From NCBI GenBank assembly GCA_944392205.1, contig CALXVV010000041.1, positions 1-63,191 of the forward strand: a stretch of 63,191 nt of DNA, in the 5' to 3' direction. Numbering within the stretch: the first letter of the stretch is position 1; each line of letters starts with the position of its first letter. This stretch comes from an uncultured Alphaproteobacteria bacterium (GTDB taxonomy: Bacteria; Pseudomonadota; Alphaproteobacteria; RF32; CAG-239). Shown here one piece after another: positions 1-11,000 of this stretch. The notes below the pieces were generated by a model, which saw only the letters and a list, made by a program, of their open reading frames with translations, had not been told where the DNA came from and searched no databases. Position numbers and translations under genes: made by a program.

Positions 1-1877
1 TATTCACGCAGAGTCTTGTCTATATCCTTTACCTTTTCAACTTCTTCTGGCTTGGTTTCAACATAATCTTTGGCTGTCATCTCGCTCAAGGAATCTGAAA
101 TCTTTTTCTTGATGGTCTGCGGTGTGATACCATTGGCCAAGTTGTATTCCAGCTGTTTTTTGCGGCGGCGGTTGGTCTCATCCAAAGCTCCTTGCAGTGA
201 GCGAGTCATGTTGTCGGCATATAAAATTACCCTTCCTTCAGCATTTCTGGCTGCACGGCCAATTGTTTGAATAAGGGATCTCTCTGAGCGCAGAAAACCT
301 TCTTTATCCGCGTCTAAAATGGCAACCAGTGAACACTCCGGAATATCTAACCCTTCTCTTAATAAGTTGATTCCGACCAGGACATCAAAAACGCCGAGCC
401 TTAAATCTCTAATGATTTCTATGCGCTCCAGCGTGTCAATATCTGAGTGCAGGTATCTTACCTTAATTCCGTTATCACCTAAATACTCTGTCAAATCCTC
501 AGCCATTTTCTTGGTCAATGTGGTGACTAAAACTCGTTCTCCTTTGGCGGCAACTTTTCGGCACTCATTCATCAGATCATCTATCTGATTTTCTACCGGG
601 CGAATAATGCACAATGGATCTGTCAGTCCGGTCGGGCGAATAACCTGCTCTGTGAACACGCCTTTGGTTTGTTCTAGTTCCCAATCGCCTGGAGTGGCTG
701 AAACAAAAATTGTCTGCCCCCGCATCTTGTCCCATTCATCAAACTTCAGCGGTCGGTTATCCACGCAAGAGGGGAGGCGAAAGCCATATTGTGCTAAAGT
801 CGATTTTCGATTAAAATCTCCTCTGAACATTCCGCCTATCTGCGGTACCGAAACATGGCTCTCGTCTATGAAAAGGAGAGCATCGGGCGGCAAATATTCA
901 AACAATGTCGGTGGAGGATCTCCGGCTTTGCGGCCGGTCAGGTAGCGGGAATAGTTTTCTATTCCTTTGCAGTGGCCGGTTGCTTCCAACATCTCAAGAT
1001 CAAATCTGGTTCTTTGTTCTATCCTTTGGGCTTCCAGTAATTTATTTTCGCTTTGAAAAATCTTTATCTGTTCGGCTAACTCTTTTTTTATTCCTTGAAT
1101 GGCTTGTGAAACAGCCGGGCGAGGGGTTACATAGTGATTGGCCGGATATATGGTGATCTCTTTTAGGTCTGCTGTTCTCTTACCGGTTAGGGAATCAAAC
1201 TCGTATATACTGTCTATCTCATCTCCGAAAAAGGATATTCTCCAAGCTCGATCCTCATAGTGAGCCGGAAAAATATCTAATACATCTCCTTGAACTCTGA
1301 ATGTCGAACGTACAAAGTTTTGTTGATTTCTCTCGTATTGCAACTCCGCTAAACGGGTATAAATCTCTTTGATGCTGATTTCTTGTCCGACTTGCAGATG
1401 CAGTGTCATGGCAGCATAAGATTCAACATCGCCCAAGCCATAAATACAAGAGACAGAAGCCACGATAATGACATCTCTGTTTTCCAAAATATCTCTGGTG
1501 GCGGCGTTGCGCATACGGTCTATTTGCTCATTTTGAGCCGAATCTTTTTCTATATAGGTATCTGTTTTGGGAACATATGCTTCCGGTTGGTAGTAATCAT
1601 AGTAGGAGACAAAATACTCAACATGGTTATGCGGAAAAAATTCTTTCATCTCACTATACAGCTGTGCCGCTAGTATCTTATTGGGAGCCATTATCAGGGC
1701 CGGGCGATTGCATTGTTCTATGACCTTGGCCATGGTATATGTTTTGCCGCTTCCGGTTACGCCAAGCAGAACTTGGTTTCTTTCTCCCCTGTTTATTCCC
1801 TCTACCAATTCTTTTATGGCTTGTGGTTGGTCACCAGCCGGGGCAAAGGGGCTTTCAATTTGAAATATGCTGTTCAT
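1..1877 (-). CDS. uvrB: UvrABC excinuclease subunit B, 3' end outside window
   Basis: UvrB is the damage-verifying helicase-like subunit of nucleotide excision repair, working with UvrA and UvrC in the cytoplasm. About 625 N-terminal residues read without interruption from the ATG at 1877-1875. Visible motifs are the Walker A GVTGSGKT near residues 39-46, the beta-hairpin with [10 protein letters not shown], the DEAD-like FIDESH near residue 338, and the helicase motifs including [10 protein letters not shown]. The C-terminal UvrC-binding part lies beyond base 1. The gene starts 1 base from the stop of the upstream TPR gene, so it is probably the last gene of the flagellar transcript. Confidence 0.96.
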   Translation of the reverse strand, partial: MNSIFQIESPFAPAGDQPQAIKELVEGINRGERNQVLLGVTGSGKTYTMAKVIEQCNRPALIMAPNKILAAQLYSEMKEFFPHNHVEYFVSYYDYYQPEAYVPKTDTYIEKDSAQNEQIDRMRNAATRDILENRDVIIVASVSCIYGLGDVESYAAMTLHLQVGQEISIKEIYTRLAELQYERNQQNFVRSTFRVQGDVLDIFPAHYEDRAWRISFFGDEIDSIYEFDSLTGKRTADLKEITIYPANHYVTPRPAVSQAIQGIKKELAEQIKIFQSENKLLEAQRIEQRTRFDLEMLEATGHCKGIENYSRYLTGRKAGDPPPTLFEYLPPDALLFIDESHVSVPQIGGMFRGDFNRKSTLAQYGFRLPSCVDNRPLKFDEWDKMRGQTIFVSATPGDWELEQTKGVFTEQVIRPTGLTDPLCIIRPVENQIDDLMNECRKVAAKGERVLVTTLTKKMAEDLTEYLGDNGIKVRYLHSDIDTLERIEIIRDLRLGVFDVLVGINLLREGLDIPECSLVAILDADKEGFLRSERSLIQTIGRAARNAEGRVILYADNMTRSLQGALDETNRRRKKQLEYNLANGITPQTIKKKISDSLSEMTAKDYVETKPEEVEKVKDIDKTLRE

Positions 1878-1878
1878 C

Positions 1879-4410
1879 CTATTCTACATCATTATCTTGA
1901 AGAGATTCTTCATAAAATTTTGTGTAGTCCGTAAAGCTTTCTACGTCTCTGACTATAGAATCGATTTGATTGATGTCAACCTTATCTTTTTCTAGCTGAT
2001 TGGTTAAAATATTAAAAATGCTATGATATTCCGTATTGGCAAAATAAGGCAAAAACTTATTGCGTAAACGAACTAAAACAGTTTCTTTTCCGGCTTTTTT
2101 CAAAGTCGTGGCCCAGTCCAATATGTAGTTGACCTGTTCTATAGACAGTGGTTGGCCCACTTTGGGCTCTTCTATCAAATATTTTACGGTGGCGGCCGCA
2201 TCAGCCCAACGTCCGGCTTGCCAATAAAGTTGAAATTTATGAATGAGAGCATTCTTGCTGTAATCATTGGCAAGCAGTGCAAGGGCTGCATCTGTTTGGC
2301 CGAGCTGTGCCAAAGCCCTGGAGCGTATTACTCGGCGCGGGCCTATGGTGGCCAGCGAAAGACCTACGGAATTTGTCCTGTCTAAGATCTCAATTGCTTG
2401 ATTGGGGGCCTGCTGAAATAAATCTATGATGGCTAACCTGGCGCCAATGCGTGCTCTGTTCTCGGCTGTGAGATCTTGTGCCTCTAGCACCTCATTTAAT
2501 AAATCAGAAGCTCGTGAAAGAAGATCTACGGCAACCAGTCTGTCAGCCAGGCGTTGCATGATGGCGTTCTTCTTGGTACTCATATCTGCCAGCCATTGAA
2601 AATCTTTGTATAAAGCCAATGCTTTAACCGGAGAAAGTTTGCTGTCTGCCTGGTTGCTCAAGAAGATACCTTCAAATACCCTTATCATTCGATTGGCTAT
2701 TTGTTGTTTTTCTTTTGCGTCTTGAACAAAGTTGCCGGCGTCATTTAAAGTACGGAGGGCATTGTAGTAGTCAAAATCTTTTAGATATAAATCAGACAAT
2801 TTGTTTAGCAGCTTTAACTTAAAATCCTTTTCTCCCCAGGCAAATCTAAGCATTTCAAGTTCCGCAATAGCTTCTTTTAGGGGGATTGCACCGATGCTTT
2901 GGCTCAAAGTGGCATTATCGTAGCGAGCTAGAGCCGAGTATTTTATCGAATCTCCGTTAATAAGTGTTCGGTACTCTTTTATGGCATTGCGCGGATAGCC
3001 CTGAAGCTCAAGTTTCTTGGCTGCCAAATAGGTTATTTCCGGATTTAAATTTCTCAAACGGTCAGGAACTGAGCGTAATATGTCTATAAAGTTTTGAGAG
3101 GCAAGATCATCTCCTGTACGCAGGGCATTCCTTGTCGCTACGAGGGCAATTTGATCTTTGATAGCTTGTGGGTAATCTCTCATGAGAGATATCAAGGAAA
3201 ATATTACGGCGTTGTTTGATTCATCAAATTTGTAAGCACTCTGAGATAGGGTGCGCCAAAATGTTCCTTCACTTAAATTCGGAATATTTCCGTATTCAAA
3301 ATCTTTTACGGCTTCGGGGTAGCGCCTTGCCAGAGAATTGGCAACACCACTCAAAGCGTGAAAACTATCGGTTCTTGATTCCGGTAGGTCTGCTCTTTTT
3401 ATTTGGTTTAATATGTATAACGCATTGGTTCCTAAACCATTATAGATATAATATCTTGCCAAATCTATCCGTGCTAGGTTTTTCTCTGCTGCAGGAGCAT
3501 CTATGATGTTCTTTTTTAGGAGCTCTACGGCATCAACAAATTTCATGTCTATCTGTTTTTGCGGTATTTGTAGATTAAACGCCGGTGCCGTTAACTGTTC
3601 GTCTTTTAGCATTTGCTGCCGTTTGAGCGCATCTAAATCTCCGGTGATGTTGAGACTGCGTCCTTGGGCACGTAAGGTTAATCCTGAGTTGCCGCGGGAT
3701 AGCATGATGTCTGGCGCATTGATGACAAAGGCCAAACCTTGGAGCGTGCTTAAAATATCAAATTCCGGATAGTGGTAAAAAGATTTTGTACCTAAGTGCG
3801 GACGCGATGAGGTGGCAACACTGATGATGTCACCAATCTCTGGGTCTATGATCGAGATGACATTTCCTGCGTATTCAGTCGGAATGTATAAGTATGGCTG
3901 TTTCATACTGTCATATTGAGTAAATATGGTAAGCTCTTTAAACGGCTGTTGTGGCAAGTCATCCGTATATAAATCCAAAATCCATAGCAACCCTTCTTTT
4001 CGGACGGCGCTTTTTACGCCTTTGGCAGGGGTTACTTGTATCAGACTGCCTAAGGGGTGCGGAAATTGAATGATGTTTTCTGCTAATTCTCCGGCAGTCT
4101 TCTTTAAATTTTCAATATTTATTTGCTGCGGATGATCAAAAATTAACCACAATTTGCCGTTGCGTTCAAAAGCTGCCAAATTAACAGGTGTATTCCAGGC
4201 AAAACTCAGACTGGCAATGCGTTTCTTTTGTGCTTGCGCCGGAGAGGCTAAGAATGAGGAAGTCTTGGTATTCTTTATGCTTTCTACTCTTATCGGCTTT
4301 GTCTGCGCTGCTGCAGGTGTATTTTCTGTTTGCGGCAAAGCGGCATTTGTTGCTAACGGAAATAGCAATAAACTTAAAAAAATATATATGTATTTCTTCT
4401 TTGCCAACAA
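1879..4410 (-). CDS. Large secreted or membrane-tethered TPR-type protein of the flagellar cluster
   Basis: An 843-residue protein with an N-terminal hydrophobic signal (residues about 8-23, ending near TNAALP). Residues about 60-280 are beta-rich. From about residue 290 onward there are repeated helix pairs of TPR/solenoid character, for example [20 protein letters not shown] and [18 protein letters not shown]. It follows motE by 15 bases and precedes uvrB directly. A long TPR protein in this place after motE is, as I recall, common in Rhodospirillales-type flagellar clusters, so a periplasmic flagellum-associated role is inferred. The start is a TTG at 4410 (a second TTG is at 4407) and the ribosome site is weak. 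No enzymatic motif is visible. Confidence 0.8.
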   Translation of the reverse strand: MLAKKKYIYIFLSLLLFPLATNAALPQTENTPAAAQTKPIRVESIKNTKTSSFLASPAQAQKKRIASLSFAWNTPVNLAAFERNGKLWLIFDHPQQINIENLKKTAGELAENIIQFPHPLGSLIQVTPAKGVKSAVRKEGLLWILDLYTDDLPQQPFKELTIFTQYDSMKQPYLYIPTEYAGNVISIIDPEIGDIISVATSSRPHLGTKSFYHYPEFDILSTLQGLAFVINAPDIMLSRGNSGLTLRAQGRSLNITGDLDALKRQQMLKDEQLTAPAFNLQIPQKQIDMKFVDAVELLKKNIIDAPAAEKNLARIDLARYYIYNGLGTNALYILNQIKRADLPESRTDSFHALSGVANSLARRYPEAVKDFEYGNIPNLSEGTFWRTLSQSAYKFDESNNAVIFSLISLMRDYPQAIKDQIALVATRNALRTGDDLASQNFIDILRSVPDRLRNLNPEITYLAAKKLELQGYPRNAIKEYRTLINGDSIKYSALARYDNATLSQSIGAIPLKEAIAELEMLRFAWGEKDFKLKLLNKLSDLYLKDFDYYNALRTLNDAGNFVQDAKEKQQIANRMIRVFEGIFLSNQADSKLSPVKALALYKDFQWLADMSTKKNAIMQRLADRLVAVDLLSRASDLLNEVLEAQDLTAENRARIGARLAIIDLFQQAPNQAIEILDRTNSVGLSLATIGPRRVIRSRALAQLGQTDAALALLANDYSKNALIHKFQLYWQAGRWADAAATVKYLIEEPKVGQPLSIEQVNYILDWATTLKKAGKETVLVRLRNKFLPYFANTEYHSIFNILTNQLEKDKVDINQIDSIVRDVESFTDYTKFYEESLQDNDVE

Positions 4411-4425
4411 AATTTATATTCCAAG

Positions 4426-5073
4426 TTAAATATTGTTCCCTATTAGTTCTGCTGTTACAGCCTGTGCTTTCTGTGAATCCATTTGTGATAAAATGGCTGA
4501 AGAACTTGATGGCTTCATCCCTTTTAATAAAGCTACCGTAATATTCATATCCAGATTGTTGAATATGCGGGCGGCATCTTTGGGTTTCATTGATGTATAC
4601 ATCTTGACCATGGCATTTAAATTCTCTTGTTCTTGTTCAGAATAAGCGTTTATCAACTTTTGCAATTTTTGTTCGTAATCTTTCAGCTGACGCAGTTTCT
4701 TATTGATTTCTTCTTCCGTTACTTTTAGCTGAATGGCTCTCTTGTCAATCTCTTGAGCCCTTAAATCCAAGGCCTCACGTCTTTCGGCAAGTTCTTGCAA
4801 AATCATTATCTCTGATTGGGTAAAAGCGGTATTGGCCGGAGGCTCTTCTCCTTTGTTGTCCGGGGCTCCTCCTTGTAAAACCTTTGAAAGAGCCGCCGTT
4901 TCTTGGTTGAGCTTTTCTTCTGCCAAGGCTTGTGCTGTCGAGATGCTTACTTTTTGCTTTATCTGATGATTGTATAAATCAAAGACATTGTTAACTTTTA
5001 TGCTCAGTGTTAGTACTGCCATGAAAATAAGAATCGGTAAAATGCGGATTTTGTTTTTTTTGTTTCTTAACAT
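4426..5073 (-). CDS. motE: MotE-family flagellar motor chaperone-like protein
   Basis: A 215-residue protein with one N-terminal membrane segment (about residues 10-28), a long charged coiled coil (about 80-150) and a C-terminal MgtE_N-like helical domain containing MKPKDAARIFNNLD and AILSQMDSQKA. This is the architecture of alphaproteobacterial MotE, known as a periplasmic chaperone for the stator-associated protein MotC. The ATG at 5073 has AAGGA just upstream. It lies between the DUF6468 gene and the TPR gene in the fliL-fliM run. The family call is firm; the role follows from the family, and motC is not in the window. Confidence 0.85.
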   Translation of the reverse strand: MLRNKKNKIRILPILIFMAVLTLSIKVNNVFDLYNHQIKQKVSISTAQALAEEKLNQETAALSKVLQGGAPDNKGEEPPANTAFTQSEIMILQELAERREALDLRAQEIDKRAIQLKVTEEEINKKLRQLKDYEQKLQKLINAYSEQEQENLNAMVKMYTSMKPKDAARIFNNLDMNITVALLKGMKPSSSSAILSQMDSQKAQAVTAELIGNNI

Positions 5074-5088
5074 GTTTGGTCCTTAATA

Positions 5089-5526
5089 TTATTTTATGGA
5101 GCGTAAAGCTTTCAGAAGCTCAAGCTCTGCTTCTGAGCGGGTGTCTTCTTTGTCTGAAACTGATGGCTCTTGCGAGGCCTTCAGATTTTCCGGTTTTATG
5201 GTTCTGCCGGTGCTGATTACATTCTCAAGTCGGTCTGCCAAATTGTCTGCTCGCTCATTGATGAAAAGCAAATCATCCTTGAGTTCTTTGGCACTGTCAA
5301 CAACTTCTTTTAATCCTTCAGAAGAGTGTTCAGTCACCGATTTTAGTTTCGGAATACTGTTTTCTGCTTTGAAGGTGGCCTCGTTCAATGCATTAACCAA
5401 CTGCGCCAAACTGCTTTGGTTTTGGCGCAAAGCTTTCAAGTTATTGTTTAGGCGATATGCATAAACAATTGTCGGAATTAAAAGCGCAATGATGATAATG
5501 TTGATAATTAATTCAAGATTAGCCAT
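5089..5526 (-). CDS. DUF6468 flagellar-cluster membrane protein
   Basis: A protein of about 145 residues beginning MANLELII with a membrane segment at residues 5-22, then a helical, coiled-coil-prone domain. It matches the DUF6468 family found beside fliM and motE in alphaproteobacteria; its biochemical function is unknown. The open frame could start 21 bases upstream at 5547, but the ATG at 5526 has AAGGAAAGG before it and begins directly at the membrane segment. It overlaps the end of fliM by 8 bases, which suggests translational coupling. Confidence 0.82.
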   Translation of the reverse strand: MANLELIINIIIIALLIPTIVYAYRLNNNLKALRQNQSSLAQLVNALNEATFKAENSIPKLKSVTEHSSEGLKEVVDSAKELKDDLLFINERADNLADRLENVISTGRTIKPENLKASQEPSVSDKEDTRSEAELELLKALRSIK

Positions 5527-6577
5527 CTTTTTCTGCCTTTCCTTCAACTCTAATGACTATGTGGTCGTCTTTTCTGCCCATGGCTCCCTTAAATAAGGGA
5601 ACATCTCCGCAAACTATGTTGACATGTTCTGTCGGCGGAATATCCAAGGGCAAAAATGAACCCTTTTCCCAAGCGGAAATTTCCGCTAACTTAATGTCCT
5701 TTTCTTTTAGCACTGCTTTTATTTCAACTTCGGTGTCCCATAGTTGATTCATTAAGTGGTTTTCCCAAATGGTGTCTCGACCGAAGCGTTCTCCCATAAA
5801 CATTTGGAGCAAAAGTTCTCGAACCGGCTCCAGGGTTGCATAAGGAATCATTAAATCTATCTTTCCTCCGCGATCTTCCATATCAATTCTTAGGTGTGCA
5901 ACAATGACTGCATTCGACATTCTGGAAATGGCGGCAAAACGCGGATTGGTTTCTAATCGGTCAAAGGTAAAAGAAACCGAGGTTATAGGATCAAAGGCTG
6001 TTGATAAATCGCTTAAGATTAGCTGTATCATATCTTTGACGATATTTAACTCAATCGTTGTATAGGGACGTCCTTCAATTCTCATGGCGGCAGTGCCTCG
6101 GCGGCCACCCAGCAAAACATCTACCATTGAGTAGACTAAGGAACTGTCTAAAGACATTAAGCCGTAGTTATCCCATTCTTCTGCTTTGAAAACGTTTAGC
6201 AAAGTTGGAAGTGTGAGCGAATCGATGTACTCACCAAAACGCATGGACTCAATGCTATCTAAAGAAACTTCAACGTTGTCTTGTGTAAAGTTTCTCAAAG
6301 AAGTGGCCATAAGGCGAATCAGGCGGTCAAATACAATTTCAAGCATCGGCAGGCGTTCATAAGATACCATGCTGGAATTGAGAATTGCTCTTACCCCCGT
6401 CGTTTGCTGAGTATATTCCGTATCTGTATCTTTGCCATAGCCTAGCAGACTGTCTATCTCATCTTGATTTAGTATCTTAGAATCCGGGGAGGACGCAATA
6501 TCACTATTGTTGTCTTTTACCTCTATGCTGTCCGCCCAGTCTTTGCTCGTTTCTGCTGTTTTGTTTTCTTCTGCCAC
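5519..6577 (-). CDS. fliM: Flagellar motor switch protein FliM
   Basis: A 352-residue C-ring protein that binds CheY-P and, with FliG and FliN, sets the direction of flagellar rotation. The CheY-binding peptide LNQDEIDSLLG is at residues 36-46, after an acidic, low-complexity extension of about 35 residues that many FliM proteins lack. The middle domain contains SVSFTFDRLETNPRFAAI, and the C-terminal SpoA-like domain contains the segment PLDIPPTEHVNIVCGDVPLF. The start is GTG at 6577 with AGAGGA upstream. It lies 12 bases after fliL and overlaps the DUF6468 gene. Confidence 0.95.
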   Translation of the reverse strand: MAEENKTAETSKDWADSIEVKDNNSDIASSPDSKILNQDEIDSLLGYGKDTDTEYTQQTTGVRAILNSSMVSYERLPMLEIVFDRLIRLMATSLRNFTQDNVEVSLDSIESMRFGEYIDSLTLPTLLNVFKAEEWDNYGLMSLDSSLVYSMVDVLLGGRRGTAAMRIEGRPYTTIELNIVKDMIQLILSDLSTAFDPITSVSFTFDRLETNPRFAAISRMSNAVIVAHLRIDMEDRGGKIDLMIPYATLEPVRELLLQMFMGERFGRDTIWENHLMNQLWDTEVEIKAVLKEKDIKLAEISAWEKGSFLPLDIPPTEHVNIVCGDVPLFKGAMGRKDDHIVIRVEGKAEKDG

Positions 6578-6589
6578 GATGGTTTCCTC

Positions 6590-7114
6590 TTAATCGCTTG
6601 CTGTCTGTATTTCCAGAGATTTAATGTTTAAGTTGTTTATTTTAATAGGGGCTGTCGCCAAATTTAGGCGATATAAAAGCTCTTCTTTTAGCCAATAAAG
6701 GCCGGTTGATCCTTGTACTTCTTCCGGAGTAAGTTCAATGATGTGCGTTAAAACAACATCATTTATTTTGGGGAGAAGAAGTTCTATTGTCTTGATGTCT
6801 TCAACATTGGATAGTTCTAAGTTGAGACGTATGTGCAAAGTTTGTTTATCTGGCCCTTCCGTGTGCAAATTGGCGGTAAGTTCGGGGAGATCATAAAATA
6901 CGGTAATGCTACCTTCTCCCTCACCACTTTTTTGGACAACACTGTAGGTTGCCGGGGTTGTGTGGTAGTCCCGATTAAAGGCATAGTATAAACCCACAGA
7001 CAGGCCGACAACTATCAACACCGGCAAAAGAAATATCAGCATCTTTTTGCGGCTTAGTTGTTTGGGCTGATTGACTTCATCTTCATTGTCTATATCATCT
7101 TCCTGGTCGAGCAT
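6590..7114 (-). CDS. fliL: Flagellar basal body-associated protein FliL
   Basis: A 174-residue inner-membrane protein: cytoplasmic acidic and basic N-terminus, one membrane segment (about residues 26-47), and a periplasmic domain with the FliL pattern YDLPELTANLHT near residues 93-104. FliL surrounds or stabilises stator units at the flagellar motor. The ATG at 7114 has a strong GGAGG. It is the first gene of the minus-strand flagellar operon; the 240-base gap to the divergent pilus-like genes probably carries promoters for both directions. Confidence 0.92.
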   Translation of the reverse strand: MLDQEDDIDNEDEVNQPKQLSRKKMLIFLLPVLIVVGLSVGLYYAFNRDYHTTPATYSVVQKSGEGEGSITVFYDLPELTANLHTEGPDKQTLHIRLNLELSNVEDIKTIELLLPKINDVVLTHIIELTPEEVQGSTGLYWLKEELLYRLNLATAPIKINNLNIKSLEIQTASD

Positions 7115-7345
7115 GAAACCTCCGGAGTGTTATCGCTTCCAGTTTTATTTTCCTATACTATAACATTAAAATTTATAATTAAACGTAAATTTCTTAGTTA
7201 TGCAAAGCTTAGCTGTCGCTTTTTTATAAAATGACAAATTGTCTTTTGCCTTTTGTTGCAGATTTGTGAATTTTAATAAATTTTGCTTGTATTTAATAGA
7301 TTAGAAACCTTTTTTGTGGTAAACTTGTACGTATATGGAATAATT

Positions 7346-7353
7346 GGAGGAGG
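7346..7353 (+). promoter_or_regulatory. Shine-Dalgarno GGAGGAGG that fixes a GTG start
   Basis: The purine-rich GGAGGAGG lies 5 bases before GTG at 7359. An upstream in-frame TTG at 7344 overlaps this ribosome site, so it is unlikely to be the true start. Confidence 0.7.
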
Positions 7354-7358
7354 CCCTG

Positions 7359-8045
7359 GTGTATATCTGGGTGATTTTGGCTACATTCTTGGCTATATTG
7401 GCGTCTTACACGCTGTCTGTGCGTCCGGACATGCGGGAGTTGTCTGTTGCCAGAATGGCCGAAGCTGCGTTGGGACGCCTTGTCGTTCAGCATGAGGCCG
7501 CTCTTAATTATGTAAAATACAACAAATATCCGTATTCTGCCAGCAGAGATAAGGTCGATTATGCTCCGGGAATTATTAGTGATGGGGATTTATTGGCTGA
7601 AATGCCTTATGGACATTCTTTGGATGGACAATATACCAGTAAAATCTTTTGTATGAACCAAGATATGACCGTGGCTTTTGGTAATGCCGGGGCGGAGAAT
7701 CCTTGCGATGTCGCTGATAATCGAAAAATGGTGGTAACCTATGGGCCGATACCGACGCGTTGGTTGAGCTTGTCTTCAGCCATGGAGCGGCCTAATACCG
7801 ATTTTTTGAATGCCCTTTGGAATATGGTAAGCTCAGGAGAGGAATTTGGTTATATGTTACCTGCTTTGGCATCAGACGTCCATGTCAGTGTAGAAAATCC
7901 ATCTGCATCCAATGTGCAGTTGGCAACAAGGCCGGGGGCTGAACTCGTCTTTGTTCCTAAGGCTGTGGTCGAAGATGCTGATTTTAAATCAGTCTGCGAT
8001 TTAGAGGAAAATTTTGTTTGTTTGGTTTATATGAGCGGAATTTAA
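7359..8045 (+). CDS. Single-pass envelope protein paired with the PilV-like gene (possibly PilM-like)
   Basis: About 228 residues. The N-terminus is a membrane segment (VYIWVILATFLAILASYTLS) with almost no leader, followed by a globular domain with cysteines near KIFCMNQ, NPCDVAD, KSVCDLEE and NFVCLVY, suitable for periplasmic disulfides. It lies 21 bases before the prepilin-like PilV protein, so the two are probably one operon. In IncI-type thin pili, pilV is preceded by small pilus genes such as pilM with a similar single-anchor layout. The resemblance here is architectural only and the family is unproven. Confidence 0.6.
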   Translation: MYIWVILATFLAILASYTLSVRPDMRELSVARMAEAALGRLVVQHEAALNYVKYNKYPYSASRDKVDYAPGIISDGDLLAEMPYGHSLDGQYTSKIFCMNQDMTVAFGNAGAENPCDVADNRKMVVTYGPIPTRWLSLSSAMERPNTDFLNALWNMVSSGEEFGYMLPALASDVHVSVENPSASNVQLATRPGAELVFVPKAVVEDADFKSVCDLEENFVCLVYMSGI

Positions 8046-8066
8046 CAAGATTTTGGGAGAAAACTC

Positions 8067-11000
8067 ATGATAAAGAATTGGAACTTTTTATCTCAGAAAG
8101 GTAGCATGATGGTGGAAGCCTTGGCTATGCTGGGATTGATTACGATGGTTACTCCTGTCTTGTACAAAAAGGCTGCCGAACGAACAACCGAGTTGCAGGA
8201 TATTAATACCGCAACTCAGATGCGAACCCTTTCTAAGGCTTTAGATGATTTTATTGGCGATAACTACAATGATTTGGCAGAAGGTCCCGATGGTGAACAG
8301 GAAATCGATAAGGCTGATATCGAACCTTATTTGCCTTATAACTTCAATGTCGACAGTTCCAGATTGTTTGATGATATTCAGTTCGCTATTCGTAATGAGA
8401 AAATTAATGCCGGTACGGAAAAAGAGCACTCCGCCATTACCGGTGTTGTTTTGGCTAAGGCAGCAGATGAAATTCCGATGATACGCGCTTCCAAAATAGC
8501 TTCTATGGTCGGTGCTAACGGTGGTGTTGTTCGCTCCAAGGAAATACAAGGTGTGCAAGGCGGATGGGATGCCCCTCTTAGCGATTTCTTTTCCTCTGAT
8601 GATGTTCCGGACGGAAGCCTTGCAACTTCTTCCGTGCACGCCGTAACGGCTTCAGGCGGTGGTGGCGGCGGTGCCGATTCTAAGCATGTGTTATATAGAG
8701 ATACCAGCAAGGGTGATCTGATGTATAATACAATGGAGACAACCCTTTACATGGGAGGGGAGAATCTGGCCGATGTCAGCAAAATCGTGGCGGCGACAGA
8801 GGCCGGACGTGACGGAACAGAGGCCGGAGCTGTTACTGTCGATGGCAAACTTATCTCCACAGGTGATTTGGATGTCGGCGGCGGAGCTTCTGTGAGTGGT
8901 TCGCTTTCTGCTAATACGGCCAGTATAACCGGCGATTTAACTGCCGGTGCCACAACGGTTGGCAGTTTGATCTCTAATGGTATTGCTAATATTGCCGGTT
9001 TATTGACGGCCGGTGCCGGCGTTACGGTTTCTGCCGGTGGTGTATCTGTAGAGGGAGGCGATGTTACGGTTTCTGCCGGTAAACTGAAGGCTCAGGGTGG
9101 GGCTATCGTTTCTGGAAATAGTGGTGAAAATGATACGGCAAATTCTGAATATGCCTTAGTTAGTGATGGAAACTTGTTGGTTAGGAACAATGCCCATGTT
9201 GTTGGCAGTATGAAAATTGATACTGATTTGGTTGCAAATAACTTGTTTGGAGAAAATTCTATCGGCGGTGGTTCACTGGGAGACGGGAATTATAATTTCC
9301 TTGCCAATGCTTCTCAGGTTTCTGTGGCCGGGAACAATTTGCTGGTAGGAAATAGCGTTGATCCGAGATTGTACACGACCGATACATCTGTTCAGGCCGG
9401 GGTTGGCTCTGCCCAAATGTTGATTGATTCTGGTACGGCTTCTTTGGAAACATCCGGAAGTAGTGTTTGGGTTGATAGTCAGGGTAATGCGGCTTTGCAG
9501 GGAACCGGACAGGTCGATGTTAGGGTAGCTGACAACGATGGCGCATATCCTACTTATCTGACTTTGGATTCAGACGGCGCTGAGTTAACCGGAAATAATG
9601 TTACTGCCAACGCCGGTAATGCCAAGCTGGCTTTGGCCGATGGTAATGTTCGCCTGGGCTTGATTACAACCTCAACAAATGCTGACGGGACCTCTACTAC
9701 AGGGTATGGAGCTAATCTTCATCTAGCTTCTGATGGCGCTGTTCTGACGGGAACCGGTGGCGGTGTGTTGCAGCCGGAGGTTTCTTTGACAAACGGAGAT
9801 GTTGATATTCAAGGTAGCGTTCTCTCGGTTAATACGGATAATCTGCAGGTGGATGCCGATAATATCGTTTTTGATGAAAATGCCGAAATTCCAGAAGATG
9901 GTGACGAACGCATTAATCGTTCTTCCGGTATCAGAATTAGTCGTGAAGGTATTATCCAGTTGCCGGCTGCTTCAAGTGTCGTTTCCGGCGCGTCTCGTAG
10001 CGATCTTTCTACAACGGCAGGGCAGCAAGATGTTGCCGGTTATATTAAGCTGGACAGAATATTGGCTAACGAGGCTTATCCGACTGATCTCGGAACAGGT
10101 GCTTATCCGTTGCATGCAAATGCCTCCGGAAATACGACATCCAAAGGCTATGATGCTTATCAGGTTAACCCGGCTTATACGTCTGTAATGCATGATATTA
10201 AACTAGTCACTCGCGGCGGAGCCAGATTGAGCGATATTTTGCCGGACTTTATCAATAAGGGTATTTATGTGTTGGATAATACTTATCAGGAGGAAACAGG
10301 AAAAACCTCTTGGGAAACATATCAAGTTTCTGTTGGGTCTCAGGTTACTGTTAGCGGAGCTCCCGGAGAATGTACATCTTCAAACTGTATAGCTTCTCCA
10401 TGGCTGGGGTTTGTGCCAACACCGCAGTGTCCTCCCGGGTATTCTAAAGTTATTACCATTAATCCAATCCGTTGGAAAATGGCTGAGGCTTATTATATCC
10501 CGAGCGAAAAACCGGTTAGTGGAGATGTTTCTGATATGTTCAGAAGTTACTTTCTGGTGCCGAGAGACCCGACGACGGCTTCTTTCCAGTTGGCTGAAGC
10601 TGATGGTTCGGCTGGTTCCCATACGCACCAATTATTGGAAGAAAAAGGATTCCCGTTGACTTTTCAGACCAATACCTGGCTCAATACTACTGTTAGTGGT
10701 GTGAAGGGCAATGGTGAAACGGCTGAAAGTTCAGGAGATCAAGGTCCCGGACGTTATGAAACATTTGTGGGGTGGCATGCAATTATGGGTTTCTTGTACT
10801 ATGCTCAAGACTATGAGGCATATCTGAAGGCTTTGGGGCAGGCTAGTTTGGCGACACAGAATGTGGTGGTATGGAATCTGTTCCCCGTTTACAATGAAGA
10901 AATGACGGCCATTGCAAATGTCTACTGTTATTTTGAACGGCGTAACATTGATGAGGCACCGGCTTGGAAGTGGAATAGCAACTTTGTAGATACCGGGTAT

